Shown: positions 22,712 through 33,875 of the stretch, one piece after another | Layout: every line of letters starts with the position of its first letter | Numbering within the stretch: the stretch's first letter is position 1 | NCBI GenBank assembly: GCA_018398575.1 | Contig: JAGTXZ010000003.1 | Coordinates: forward strand, 2,542,001-2,606,000 | Origin: Ampelomyces quisqualis | Taxonomy: Eukaryota > Ascomycota > Dothideomycetes > Pleosporales > Phaeosphaeriaceae | Length of the DNA stretch: 64,000 nucleotides | Reading direction: 5' to 3' | Notes under the pieces: generated by a model | Database searches by the model: none | Told to the model about the DNA's origin: nothing | The model's input: the letters and a program-made list of their open reading frames with translations, nothing else | Position numbers and translations under genes: made by a program

Positions 22712-23462
22712 TGTGTCGTGCGGATGTTTCGTCGTGGATTGGGTGTTCAGTTTTGGGTGATGATCAGCTGTTATTGGATTGTATGGCGATGGACATCGTC
22801 TTCACATCTGCGCGCAGCCTGCTTATAACCTCTCATGCTCCATGGTGGGTTCGTATCCAGTCGCAAGGAACGTCATGCTTCACCATCCGAGCGTACCGAA
22901 ATACGGATATTTGGCCGCGTGAGGTGGCTCCAAGAGCGCTGGTGCTGCCGATCTCTCCTTGGGAACTGGGATCTTGGTGGGTTCCGTTGGGCTGTTCGGA
23001 CCCTGCGTGCCTGCGCAACGTCATTCAATAAACTCCCGGTGGCGCAAATACCCGAAGCGGCTCTGTAAACCAGCCAATTTCCTGGAACTCGTCCTATTTT
23101 TGGACTGGCTAATGCTGCTCGATCAATTTGCGAGGCTGTCGCGGACTCGCGATACGTACGGAGTACATTGGCGCGAAACTCTGAAGACTCATGCTCCTCA
23201 TCGGGGCGCTGTACCCTTCCATCAGCAGATCAATGCGACATTCCATTGTCGCCCACCGCAAAGACCCCTACATGATCGATTGACACCGTGATTCTGGTAC
23301 GTGGGTTACGGCTGTACGTGGGTTACAGCTGTACGTTGGTCACAGCTGTACGTGGGTTACGGCTATACATGGCCACGTTACGAGTGGACGCGACTCCAAA
23401 GCATGCACACCTAAAACTTTGGTTTGCTGGCATCATTCGCTTTTTATTCGACTCGGAACACA
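22712..23462. other. Divergent promoter region with a 17-bp tandem repeat
   Basis: These 750 bp lie between the small secreted protein (-) and the F-box-like gene (+). Apart from the repeat at 23297-23364 no feature is recognised. Confidence 0.4.
23297..23364. repeat. Four tandem copies of a 17-bp unit
   Basis: The unit is GTACGTGGGTTACGGCT, with copies 1 and 4 identical, copy 2 differing at one position and copy 3 at three. It lies 100-170 bp upstream of the next start codon. A role as a regulator-binding array is possible but unproved. Confidence 0.85.
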
Positions 23463-24124
23463 ATGGACTGCTCTGACCTAAACCGAATGCTGGACTTACC
23501 CGCAGAGATCCAGTGTCACGTCCTGCAATTTCTGATCACTGACGAGCAGCTCGCCACGTACTGCACATGTTTCTATACCCCAGAGCTTGCGGAACTAGTT
23601 CGATACACTTTCACGCAGCAGCTAAATTTAACTAGAAAACTGCGCCCTTTAGCTAGCCAACTGCATCACATTCTGCTAGTTACCTGCAGTTGTACCGAGA
23701 TCGGGCCGCTAGATAGCGAGGTTTCTAAAAGGTCACCTTCTTGGAGCAGACTGCGTTGTAGAGATCTGAAGCGCAAAGGGAGCTGTTCTTGCGGAAGCTG
23801 AAGAGAAGAACCCGGGCCCTGTTCCCGCAGTGGACATCTTGGGAGTTCGACGAGGTCAGAAGTCTGGCGGAATGGATCATTTTCGAGCATCCCACTCTAC
23901 CTAGCCACTACGCAAGCGGCACCCAAAGTCTTCTTAGGACGACTGCGTCGCATTTCGAACAGGACATTGCACCCTACGTGAAGAGAGGGACAGCCCCTCA
24001 TCTCGACCGGAACCGACAATCGAAGTTTGCGAAACGTCCTCAGAAGTGGGGCGATACACCATCTACCGATGACGAAGGCAGCGCAGGAATACGAAACAAG
24101 GACTGCAACTCAAATGGATACTAG
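23463..24124 (+). CDS. F-box-like orphan protein
   Basis: The model is join(23463..23720,23762..24124) with a 41-nt intron (GTTTCT..TTGTAG), 206 residues. The N-terminus (MLDLPAEIQCHVLQFLITDE) resembles the start of an F-box, followed by the conserved-looking RKLKRRTRALFPQWTSWEFD and VRSLAEWIIFEHP. Without splicing the frame drifts into nonsense after SEVSKR. It may be an adaptor-type or purely lineage-specific protein. Decay cannot be excluded because the 3' end is followed by further open frames. Confidence 0.5.
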
Positions 24125-26313
24125 ATTGGCTGCTTTCTTGAATATACGCAGAAGTTGTATCGACAGTTCTGCCTGGCTGATGGCTATCCTTTCTCGAGTC
24201 GATTTACAGTGCCCTAGGGGTTATGGTGGCACTTCAGACATGACTATCGCGATCTGATGCTACGATTCAGGGTAATACTATGCAGATCCAAACTATCAAT
24301 TCTTTTCCTTGGATAGCTCTGTCTCTTCTGCTTCCTATGGATGCTTCTCGTCCAGCGGCCTATCTGCTTTTGCCTGAAAACTCGACTTGAAGTCTCTCGG
24401 TGGGGCGCGAAGGATACGGAAACATCTTGACTGACTTCTCCTAGTAGTTTCTCGGCCTTCAAGGCATCTTGAGATCGCCGTCACCCTTGTTGCCGTCCCT
24501 CGCCCGCATACCTCGGATGGCTTTGTTCGGTTTTTCTGACAAACCGATCATGACGAGCGACCAGCTTTCACATCACCAACATAAAGTTTTGAGGCTTGTT
24601 ATGGATGCACGCAGCGATTTGTGGCAGACCTCGCTTTTGTGTTGGACCGCGACCATAAATGACAGAGACCAAAATTTGATGGCTAAAAATTAACTAACAT
24701 CTGCTACAATAGCACCGTTGTGCGGCTAGCAGCAAAAGTCCTGCATAGCTGCAGTAGTGAAAATCTCGAGTAGAATGTTACGAATTTCGTAGCCTCATTG
24801 TCTTGTGATTGAACTAACTACCTGCTGGTAGAGGTTTGGCTGCGGCTCCGCTTCGCATCACCCTGAAGGAGGAGTGAAGCTTATATTTACTTGAACTCCC
24901 GCGTCGATGTAGAGGGCATCTGGCAAGAAACAGAAAGACTTGGCATTTTTCGCGATAGCCGTTATCTGCTCAACTCCGATTATATTTCGTAAGCACGAGA
25001 TCTGCACATAGCTTCTATTATGGCGTGTGCTTCCTTGCTGGTGGCGCCGCTGCTAGGGCTGAAACTTTGTATTCGGAGCTCGTACTTGGATACCCGGGCG
25101 GAATTCAACACTCCTCAATTTTCGGGCGCTCGGTCTGGGTGATTTGCGTAGCAATGTCTCTGAGAAGGCAACCTATAGTGAGTTGTGGCTAATGCTGGGC
25201 TCACGTCAATCGCTAAAAGTGTTTAACAGCAGCGGTGCGTTGTTCAGTTTTGCTGCAAATGACCGGACGCCTTGCTTTACCACCTGCCTAGATCAGAACG
25301 ACTAAGGGCCCAAAGCAATAGTATCGCTCGAAGAATATTGGGTCTTGAGTCCGCGCCAAAGAAGTTTTCGACCCCAGGATTGGCAGCCATACCTTCACTG
25401 GAGTTGTAGGAATATATCTCGTTTCCAAGTTAAGGCGTTTGTGAATCCTATCATCACTAGGTCACGGTGAGCCACCGCAGTCGTCATCGTTACCGGTATC
25501 AGATCTCTCCGGAATCCGCCGCGGCTAAATAAATGCGCTGAGGGGCCACACGAACTATATCAATTTCTACAAATGGTTCGATGGTGCTGCGAATCCTGCT
25601 CCATAAGAACGCATCGGCCGTTTCCAACTTAGCCGTGGGCTTACGTTGTTTTTGCGCTGATGAACACAGCCTTCTTTATCTCGTTCAGAGAAAACACGAA
25701 TGCTTATGGTGGTACAATACCACATGCATGCAGCTTTGAGCGAGTTGAGGAGTAGCTATTTGCACCTGGGCATTGTCGATTCACTGCTTCCTCTCGTCGT
25801 TCTCCTGCTTCCAGGCGTATCAAGACCAAGTCCACTAATCGAGTGCGTGAAGCCTGGCGTCATTCGTCGCAAGGTCAGGTTGACAATCATGCCTGACATT
25901 TAAGGTAAAGGTATCACTAAAACGGATGTTATAATGTTCCAATACGCGTATCAGCTTAGTACCAGCTTGGTCTCAGCTGTAGGCGCCATGTTCGTTTAAC
26001 GTTGCCTTTCATTCGTTGCCCAAACATCGGCATTCTTACACCTGACGCCGAGCCACATGATAAGCTTACAAGTCTTACATTTCTCAAAATGTTCTTGATG
26101 TTCACAAAAGAGGTGCAGATATTAGATAGATACAGGCGCCAGGCGCACAGACACATAATTAACGGGGGCTAAGCATGTTGGTCGTACGACCGTAAATCAT
26201 ATTTAGGACGCGGAGGACTGCTCGAGTAATGCCCAGCAACCAAGAAACGCTTATCAAGTCTTCTCCAATATCGACATCAGATCTATTGTACAATATTCGT
26301 TACCCCCGAAATC
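24125..26313. other. Gene-poor, probably decayed region
   Basis: These 2.2 kb contain short frames broken by stops in all frames on both strands. I translated the 24.9-25.9 kb part in several frames and recognised no protein family. It marks the beginning of a low-density stretch that extends to about 33 kb. Confidence 0.4.
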
Positions 26314-27594
26314 ATGTCGGCCTCAGAAAGCTCTCAAACCGTCACCATCATTGGTGCAGGCGTCGGGGGTCTCATCCTCGGACTGTCGCTCAAGAAAAAT
26401 GGCATACACTCGCGCTTCTTCGAACTTCGGGATCCTGATTTTGACTTTGGCGGTGCCATTATGGTCGCTCCAAACGCTCTGCGCGTTCTGGATGCAATTG
26501 GTGTTTACTCCCGCGTGAAGTCAAAGGGGTATGAATTCGATGCCATGACCTACATGACAGAGCCCGATCACAAGATCACTGGGCAGTACTATTTCGGCAA
26601 GAAAGATTTGTACGACTATGACTGTCTACGAATCCCACGAAAAGATTTGATCCGCGAACTACGAGAAATGGTCAGGGAAGCGGGCATCGAGATTGAATAT
26701 GGCCAGAAGTTCGTGAAGGTCGTCCGCGAAGATATCGATGGAGTGGTCTTCGAACTAGCGGACGGTAGGCAGGAAAGAGCAGACCTACTTGTTGGGGCCG
26801 ATGGCATCCACTCGAAAGTCCGATCTCATCTTTTTCCCGACATTCATCCAATATACTCCGGCTTTATGGGCGTCACATACTGTTTCCCCCGCGCGAATCT
26901 ACCTGTACCGAGCGCCGACTTCCCACTTCCGGTCTCGATTTTCGGCAGGCGAGGAGCCTTCGTCATGTCACCACAGGGAGTCGATGGAGAGGAGATTTTT
27001 GCTGGGCGCCAGTACAAGTACGACATGCAGGATCGGTCCGGTTGGGATGCATTGCTTATGCGAAAAGACGAGTTGATCGATCTCCACCAACGTGATAAAG
27101 AAGAATGGTCGCCATTCGTCCAAGCTGCACAGGCACAAATTAGCACACCAGAGGCGCACTCCGTGTCCATCTGGCCATACTACTTTGTCCCAAAGATGCA
27201 GTGCTGGCACTCCAAAACCGGACGCGTTGTCATACTTGGGGATGCGGCGCATGCTGTTCCTCCAACGGCAGGGCAGGGCGCGAACCAGTCCTTTGAGGAC
27301 AGTTACAGCCTTGCACAAGTATTAGGAAAGACTTTCCATCAGGGTCAAAACGATCTGCCAAAAGTCTTGGAGGCTTGGGAGACATATCGCTTGGAGCGCA
27401 TGGACTTGGTATTGGCATTGACGGATCAAGTAACATACGTCAGGATGTCCGAGGAAGAAAGGGCCGCCCTGCCCGAAGAGAAGAGGCGCCAGGTGCAGGA
27501 GCGTGATGCGCTTGTGTCAGACTTGTCCTGGTTGTACAAGATCGACATTGACAGTGACGTAGAGATATTACTTGGAGCCGTGAGCGCTCCTTAG
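26314..27594 (+). CDS. FAD-dependent monooxygenase (group A, PF01494 type)
   Basis: A single exon of 426 residues. The Rossmann dinucleotide motif IIGAGVGGLILGLSL opens the protein (11-25), the DG motif is at LLVGADGIHSKVR (about 160) and the GD motif at VVILGDAAHAVPPTAGQGAN (about 310). These three define class A flavoprotein hydroxylases such as salicylate or zeaxanthin-epoxidase-like enzymes that hydroxylate aromatic or terpenoid substrates with NAD(P)H and O2. There is no signal peptide or membrane anchor. The gene stands alone among decayed sequence, with no biosynthetic partners, so the substrate is unknown. Confidence 0.9.
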   Translation: MSASESSQTVTIIGAGVGGLILGLSLKKNGIHSRFFELRDPDFDFGGAIMVAPNALRVLDAIGVYSRVKSKGYEFDAMTYMTEPDHKITGQYYFGKKDLYDYDCLRIPRKDLIRELREMVREAGIEIEYGQKFVKVVREDIDGVVFELADGRQERADLLVGADGIHSKVRSHLFPDIHPIYSGFMGVTYCFPRANLPVPSADFPLPVSIFGRRGAFVMSPQGVDGEEIFAGRQYKYDMQDRSGWDALLMRKDELIDLHQRDKEEWSPFVQAAQAQISTPEAHSVSIWPYYFVPKMQCWHSKTGRVVILGDAAHAVPPTAGQGANQSFEDSYSLAQVLGKTFHQGQNDLPKVLEAWETYRLERMDLVLALTDQVTYVRMSEEERAALPEEKRRQVQERDALVSDLSWLYKIDIDSDVEILLGAVSAP

Positions 27595-29812
27595 TTTGCA
27601 TTTTTTGCACTTCTGATGGTATTATGTGCGTCAATCAACAGGTGCAGATGCTCAGTACCAATCAACGAGTTATGAAATTTATTATTTTCTCTCACGTACT
27701 AGCGTTTTCTGAAAGTCAAAGCATGTGCGCCGGCATTGCCTGCCGCTTAACGACAAAGAAAGCATTACCCAAAGTTTTGTCGCCTCTCTGACGCGTCAGG
27801 ACAGTGAGAGAGGTAAAAGAATCGACAGCCAATGTCGCTGGCTCAGAATGCTCTTACCCAGCATCATCTTGACAACCGTGATATCCTAGTAGATGTTCTG
27901 TGCACCACGAAGAGTACACTTCAGAAAGCTTCCGCAAATTAGACAATGCTATTTACAGGGCTGCAAGCTCGACACAAGTCTCTTAGTGCCATGATCCCAA
28001 GTCGTGCATATCACCCGTGAAAGCTGGAAGAAAGCGCTGACGGCCACTGATTCCTGGTCGGCAGTGATATCTGCGATACTCTGCTCTTGCTCTTCGAATA
28101 CTGTAGCAAGGGTACGGGCTGATATGGTCGACGTTGGTCGGTAATAGTCAAACGTTACATTGGTTTAGGTTTCGAGCTGGCTGATCGAGTGGATGGGGAA
28201 ATGAGGTGGTTGTAGCAGGGAACACGGGAATCATGTGCATGAAAATGATATAAGAAAGTCATGCAACTCTAGCTTTTATCACAGTAATGACGTTAACATG
28301 CGCTGACAAGTCGCCGTTGAATATCAAGCCTAGAACGCTTAGGTGGCTCAAATCGGTATTGTTAACACTCATACCTAGTCAAATGCAATATTTGTAGATG
28401 AGGGAAATTCTATTTACCAGCAAATGGTTGGGTGCATTATCTGAGCAATGTTAAAGGGCAGGCTGTAGTACTAATCCAGAAAATGTTAGACATCACATTT
28501 ACACGCGCCCGATGGTCGCTAAATGGTACTAGTGCGTGTGCATAAAGACAAGCCCTGCATTACAAGCCATCTGAAGAAGTTGCCTGCAAAGGATAGGCAG
28601 TAGCGCCTTGAGTGAATCGCCATATAACCGATAAAGTACGATTGCGTATATGCAACCATACATTACGCGAGCAGGATTGTCAGTGAGAAACATGAAGGGA
28701 GAAGCAATTTCAGGGAAAGAGTGAGGGTGTCGGAATGGCAGGCAGCCTGTCCGCACGAGGCTGTCGCCTATGTGAGATTCGGGTATACGCAGGTCAATCG
28801 CGAAGTACATTCGTGTACAATAGGCTAGCCATGTCCATCTCCCAGAGGTTGCTTAACCCAGAACTCCATGCCACAACTTACAAGCTGTAATAAACGAGCA
28901 GCAGTATCAAGGACCAGTCTCAGTCGTAGATCCGTCGCGCGTCAAAGAAAGCACATGTGAAAGAGTGGGCTCGTAGAGGCGCATCGAGCGTATTGCTATC
29001 CGAAGCTACCAGTCAACACCAAGCTAATGTGGACTCCACAAAAGAGCACGGTTCGTGTACGTCATCGAAACATCCATCTTTTCATATATTCTCTTCTAAC
29101 TAGTTTTGTTCGAGAGTGACTCCAGTGCTTTGCGATCTACGACCACGAGAAGCAACACTGTCGTCTAGGCTGCTGGCCTTGCCGAGAGTCGAGCAGCCGC
29201 CAAGAGACTTATCATGACAAGATCGAGGCTTTGAAGAGGAAGTAGTGGGATACAAATAAATCTGCTTTAGAGACCCTGCCCGAAGATCTTTACGTGGAGT
29301 GGAACTAGATGACGCGGAATTCGAGAGAGTGTTAGGGTGGATATAAGCCCAATTGGAGGTCCATGTATGGATATCACTATCGGTACGAAGATGGGAAATC
29401 GGTATACCTCTGTAAAACTCCTCATATGCCCGAAGGTGGGAAGTATTACGATGATGAGCTTATCAAGGATCTTAACGAGCTGTGGAAAGAGCACAACTGC
29501 GAGGAAACGGATAGCGTGTGCACTTCTATCCGGATGTCGAGTCACAATTCATTGAATCGAGGCACAATGGGCTACTCATCTAATCATCAGCAACGCCTCA
29601 GCCACATTTAGCTATTTCTGTGTTGTAGGGCACGTGGGAGTTTTCTATAGACCAAACCTCGTTGGCAGGTAGTTAAAAGCCATACAATTGTCCCACGTTG
29701 TTCAACGATGCTGGCGACACTTCTAGGGACGCTTTGTGGCATGCGCGTTTCTAGAATAGACAGCCAGGCTTTAGAGCCAGGTCCATCTGGCTAATGCACT
29801 TCATTCTCCGCT
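27595..29812. other. Gene-poor region, no supported gene
   Basis: Short frames only. A small frame at 29363-29611 (+), with YHYRYEDGKSVYLCKTPHMP, is protein-like but has no start context or family, so it may be a fragment. Confidence 0.35.
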
Positions 29813-30223
29813 ATGCTGCGAAGCTCCACTCTGAGCGCGCCATCTACAACCAACGGCATCTTCACGTCCATGATGCACCTTCGTGCAGTCAACCGAAGTT
29901 TCGACCACTACTCGGCACACCCATATGTCTCAAACGCGCCCGCCAATAATCAGTTTGCACGTTGGCGCACTATCCTCTACCCTCGCTCGATATGCGCGTC
30001 CTCGACCTTCGTGAATTCTCGAATCTACAATGAATCCGCATACCAATCGCACTCACCAGAAGTCTGCAGGTGGATTGTGGACGCGATTACTGATTCCCAT
30101 GAAGAGCTATCGAAAGGTACCGTCGCTAGGATTGCGATTCTAAATTATTACACTATGGAGTTGTGTGAGAACTTGAAACTGGAAGTTGACATCCTCTATC
30201 TCATAATCCCATCATATTTATAG
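29813..30223 (+). CDS. Doubtful hypothetical ORF
   Basis: A 136-codon single-exon frame from ATG 29813 without recognised motifs, in a decayed region. Composition is Ser/Thr/Asn-rich and there is no signal peptide. It is listed because it is the longest frame in the stretch, but it may be a chance ORF. Confidence 0.22.
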   Translation: MLRSSTLSAPSTTNGIFTSMMHLRAVNRSFDHYSAHPYVSNAPANNQFARWRTILYPRSICASSTFVNSRIYNESAYQSHSPEVCRWIVDAITDSHEELSKGTVARIAILNYYTMELCENLKLEVDILYLIIPSYL

Positions 30224-30588
30224 ACTATTGGAGATCTTTCGAAGCAGCCCTATCAGTCTTACCAAGACTAGACAGAACCTAACCACCCGATAAAGACGAG
30301 CACTCGCACCTTTCGAATGACATGACTAGTTAAGTGAACTCAATACAGACAATTTCGAGCTACATGGCTTTGTTGTAGTTCCAAGAAACTAGTTACAAAA
30401 GAATTTCGTTGTTGACTTGTTGTTCAGACAATGGCTTTCATGAAAGATAGGCTACAGCCTCAAAGGTGGTTATTAATAGTCTTAATCGCACAACAAATAT
30501 TCAATTGTGGTATAAGACGAGATCTATATTTGCTATTATCTACGTCTCCATTGATTCTCTACTCATCTACTTACCTTCCCCTCGCAAA

Positions 30589-31955
30589 ATGGACGTAGAT
30601 CAACCAAAACTTTTGTAGTCCCCTGAAATAGCACTTCGATCCAAAGGCCAGGTGCTTTTAGAAGACTAGGAAGTCCCTAATAAGTACGGCGCATTTTTGA
30701 AACAACAAGCACGCTTCGAATCGCCCGCTCCCGCCAATTTAAAGACATGGACTACGCTAAAACCGCATGCTGTAACAATTTTTTGCCAAGCGCGTTCCAG
30801 TCCACCTATCCCCACAATAGGAGAAATTGACAACGCTACTGCAAGGAACCCTCTCCATAGGGATTATCACCTACACAATGTATGCAAACTTGGAGACACT
30901 GTTATCAAGTGCAGCGCTAGTGCGAATGTCATGAAGTAAGCAAGCTCGGCCCACAGTAATTCGTTGCAGATTAAACTAAAGAAACAAATGGGAAGCTGAG
31001 AATCTACTTTTCCTTGCAGAGAAGCGTCCTAGGCTTCGCATACCTACCGTATTCGCGGTATGGTATACTGCATCGGAAACTGGTAGTGCGATATATTGCC
31101 TGATGATGAATTTTATTGAAGGTAACCTCATGACTTGTGACACGTTCGCAGCATTACCTATGCACGTGCAAGATACTGTTTGTGCTAAGGTTTCATCGCA
31201 ACTAAGTTACCTCCGCGAGCTTCCATCTAAGGGATACTACGGACGTGTTTATCAACAAGGGTAGTTGTGCCCACAATAGGCTTAGATTCAAATACAAGCC
31301 AACACCAAGTGGTTGTTAGGCCATACAAAACCTATAAAGACTACTGCGCAGTTATCTGCCGTACCTCGCAACTTCAACAGGCTGCAAACTATTGTTGTAA
31401 AGATTGGCCCCCTATACACTAAGAATTAATAGATCGTTTCACGTCAATCTTCCCAAAATGGAATCCCCACGAACCAAAGCTTACATGGATGGATCCAAAG
31501 ATTGCAAACATAATCGTTCAACAGATCAAAGGAGATAACGGGATGGATAATTAGGAAGTTTTCTTAATAGACTAGGAATGCCTTGGGTTGGTTGGTTGGT
31601 TGGTATATTGATTAACGTCCTAGACTACAAGAAGTACTAACTCGCCTCCCAAAGGGCATGTAGGACGCGCTGAGATCAGGTTTTATGGTGTGTGGGCACC
31701 CTCCTGTGACAGCGGTTCAAGTAACTGGAACACCGGCGATTGCGCCATTTGGAGCGAAAGGGATGCCTTGGGTGGTACCCTGCTTGGCTTCAAGGGCTGC
31801 AAATTCATACACGCTGCGCTGTTACGCTCCGCAATCCTGAGAACCCGTTAGAGTTCTATCCACACAGGGAGTTAGAGATTCCTGACATGGTGATGCAGGA
31901 CTTTGATCCTAAACCTGATCAGGAGAGACTAGCCATAATTTGCAAAGAGGGCTGA
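30589..31955 (+). pseudogene. Pseudogene of an aminoglycoside-phosphotransferase-like (APH/kinase-like) protein
   Basis: From ATG 30589 the translation is clearly a former protein: MDVDQPKLL, PEIALRSKGQVLLED, RIPTVFAVWYTASETGSAIY, CLMMNFIEGNLMTCDTFAAL, VYQQG, KLTWMDPKIANIIVQQIKGD and LEFYPHRELEIPDMVMQDFD. This is the plan of fungal APH-like kinase-fold proteins with a late WxDxxxxNI-type segment. It is broken by many stops, nearly all TAG/TAA where CAG, CAA or TGG would fit, by frame changes, and by a 174-bp insertion at 31589-31762. The transition bias is what repeat-induced point mutation produces in fungi. No functional product is expected. Confidence 0.7.
31578..31773 (-). mobile_element. 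SINE-like insertion with target site duplication
   Basis: The 174 bp at 31589-31762 interrupt the ECLGWYPAW codons of the APH-like pseudogene. They are flanked by the direct repeat ATGCCTTGGGT (31578-31588 and 31763-31773), part of the host coding sequence. One end is a (TGGT)n run (CCAA repeats on the minus strand), as expected for a retrotransposon tail. Near the other end the minus strand has TGGCGCAATCGCCGG, which resembles a tRNA A-box; a B-box is not clear. This combination suggests a tRNA-derived SINE inserted in minus orientation. The insertion is well supported, the SINE class moderately. Confidence 0.55.
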
Positions 31956-31977
31956 AGGTTTTATTAACTTGCAGGTT

Positions 31978-32170
31978 GCTACAGCCGAGGCCCAAAAGAT
32001 AGCAAAAGATTGTTGTGTATCGTGAGATTGCATTAGAGTTGAGAGTCCCTTGGTGAGGCGGCTCAAGCTATGTACAGGCAGGCACTACCAAGGCCCTAGG
32101 CCCGAATGGGAGGATATCCTTCATGGAAACTCAATACTCCATATAAGATCTGTTGTGTAGCACAGATGCG
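31978..32170. repeat. Dispersed repeat, copy 1
   Basis: About 155-190 bp sharing long near-identical stretches with 54642-54820, for example GAGGCCCAAAAG, TTAGAGTTGAGAGTC, CACTACCAAGGCCCTA and TCCTTCATGGAAACTC. Differences are mostly transitions. The source element is not identified. Confidence 0.75.
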
Positions 32171-32718
32171 AGCACTCTAGGTCATCCTGCCTTAATTGCA
32201 TCAGAATTTGAGAAAAGGCTGAAATTGTGACTACTCATCAGAAATAATACTTCCATACCAGTTCACATGCTCGCACTTCAAGAACGGCTATACGCATTCA
32301 TGTCCTTGCAGAGTGCTAGTTTCAGTGGTAGTATTGATTGCTTCGGATCATGTTTGTTTTGATTGCTTATCATCAGTCGAAATCAGATCTAGTAAGGTCA
32401 AAGTAGCCGGGTCGAGTCTCTTCTATGCAGTCATATCCCTTTGTTTGCCTATGTACATGTATCCCGTCGCTTGAAGGAGTTATTCGAACGAATTCTACTA
32501 ATTAGAACAAGTGTTTCAAATCCAAAGCAATTTGTTACTCTACATGCCACCAACTCCCTTTGCGCAGAAAGAACACAAATCAGTTGTGACACATACCAAG
32601 ATCCCGGCAACCCCCAACTCCTTTGCTTCTGATTCCAATTTCGTATTCGTACCCCTAATTCTACCTCTGGACCATCACCACGCCAAAACTGCTGTGGTAA
32701 CTAGGTCTACAACCCGTC
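32171..32718. other. Gene-poor decayed sequence
   Basis: No recognisable coding sequence. It is continuous in character with the RIP-like stretch upstream. Confidence 0.35.
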
Positions 32719-33138
32719 CTAGTCGAGCCGAGCCCACTGAACACCAATACCACCATGATTGGTGTCGAGAAATTCCAAGAGAGTGTCTCGCCAGTTGATG
32801 AATGTCTCCTCTGCAGATTGACCGCTAGGCATAGGATGATTTCGCGCAATCTGTTCGAAGAGTGCTAAGTTGCGAAACCATCCATGTTCTTTGATGGTTG
32901 TATACGCAGAATGTCCCACCCGATCTTCCATGATTTGACGGTGTGGATTGTATGCGTAGACCCGGCATTGGTGTACCCTGGTACATTGGCTTGAAATGTT
33001 GATGTATAGGCGATTTACTCGGTCGACATTGTACAGCCCGGTAGAGACCAGATGCCCGTTCATATGTGGCTCAGAGACGCCGTTGGCTGGTCTGCTAGAG
33101 GTCCCGGTGAGAGGCTGGCTAGTTTTTGGGGTTACCAT
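32719..33138 (-). CDS. Hypothetical protein, single exon
   Basis: 139 residues from ATG 33138 (MVTPKTSQPLTGTSSRPANG). It has a protein-like composition with RIMEDRVGHSAYTTIKE-like and WFRNLALFEQIARNHPMPSG segments, no signal peptide and no membrane helix. No family is recognised. It lies at the edge of the decayed region but is itself intact. Confidence 0.5.
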   Translation of the reverse strand: MVTPKTSQPLTGTSSRPANGVSEPHMNGHLVSTGLYNVDRVNRLYINISSQCTRVHQCRVYAYNPHRQIMEDRVGHSAYTTIKEHGWFRNLALFEQIARNHPMPSGQSAEETFINWRDTLLEFLDTNHGGIGVQWARLD

Positions 33139-33875
33139 TCTGGTGGTGTTTCGATTTGATAGCCGGCGTTCTCAGAGTATCAATGGAGATCGGGTTATGG
33201 ATGTTGATCAACAAAATAATAGTGGTGAACCGTTGATGGAAAATTGGCTCTGTTACTGAGAAGGTGATGGAGAATGCAGTGCCTGTGTATAAATGAATAC
33301 TGTGCGCTCAACTCGACCATTATGTACTACAATGTTGATTAGATTCATCCATGTTCGTGAGTAACTCTGAGACTACATGAAAGACAAGATCAAAGACAGC
33401 AAAGATACATAACAAACAGTTGCGATAGAGGCAGGCAACACAACAGCAAACAGGCAGAAACGCTGATTCACAATGCAATGATTATGAATTTCTGTGAAGC
33501 CGGATATACGACACGACCCTACTATTGAAAGGGCAAGTTCACACGTCGATTCACCGCCAAACACCCACAAGCCTTTGGTGGACCAGCACTAGCGCACTTA
33601 GCGACCAAACTCCGCTTTGTTCAGTTGCACAGGTGAAAGGCAGCCACTGTTGAGGTGAACGTGAACAATTGACTGTAAACAATGAATACCAGCCATCACA
33701 ATTGTTGCCTTGACTGTGAAGCGAGAGTCCACAGTGACGAGAAATATTCTTTTCTCGTCCCCGCCACAACTAATCCAGCAACGAGACTCGACCCACATCA
33801 CCAACCTCACACGCACAAGCAGCCTCGCCACAGGCAGCGCCTTGGAGAAGCACGGGATAGCGTCCTCCACACACC
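33139..33875. other. Intergenic, nothing recognised
   Basis: Divergent space between the 32.7 kb orphan (-) and the 33.9 kb orphan (+). A 115-codon minus-strand frame at 33598-33945 overlaps the next gene's start and has no features. Confidence 0.35.

Noticed and set aside
22274..22828. 184-codon plus-strand frame
   Set aside because: It is antisense to the small secreted protein, which has a signal peptide and an in-phase intron.
23297..23364. CRISPR-like array
   Set aside because: The 17-bp units abut without spacers and the genome is eukaryotic; it is a plain tandem repeat.
31700..31730. A plus-strand tRNA gene around GGTTCAAGT
   Set aside because: No cloverleaf can be drawn on the plus strand; the similarity fits better as the damaged head of the minus-strand SINE-like insert.
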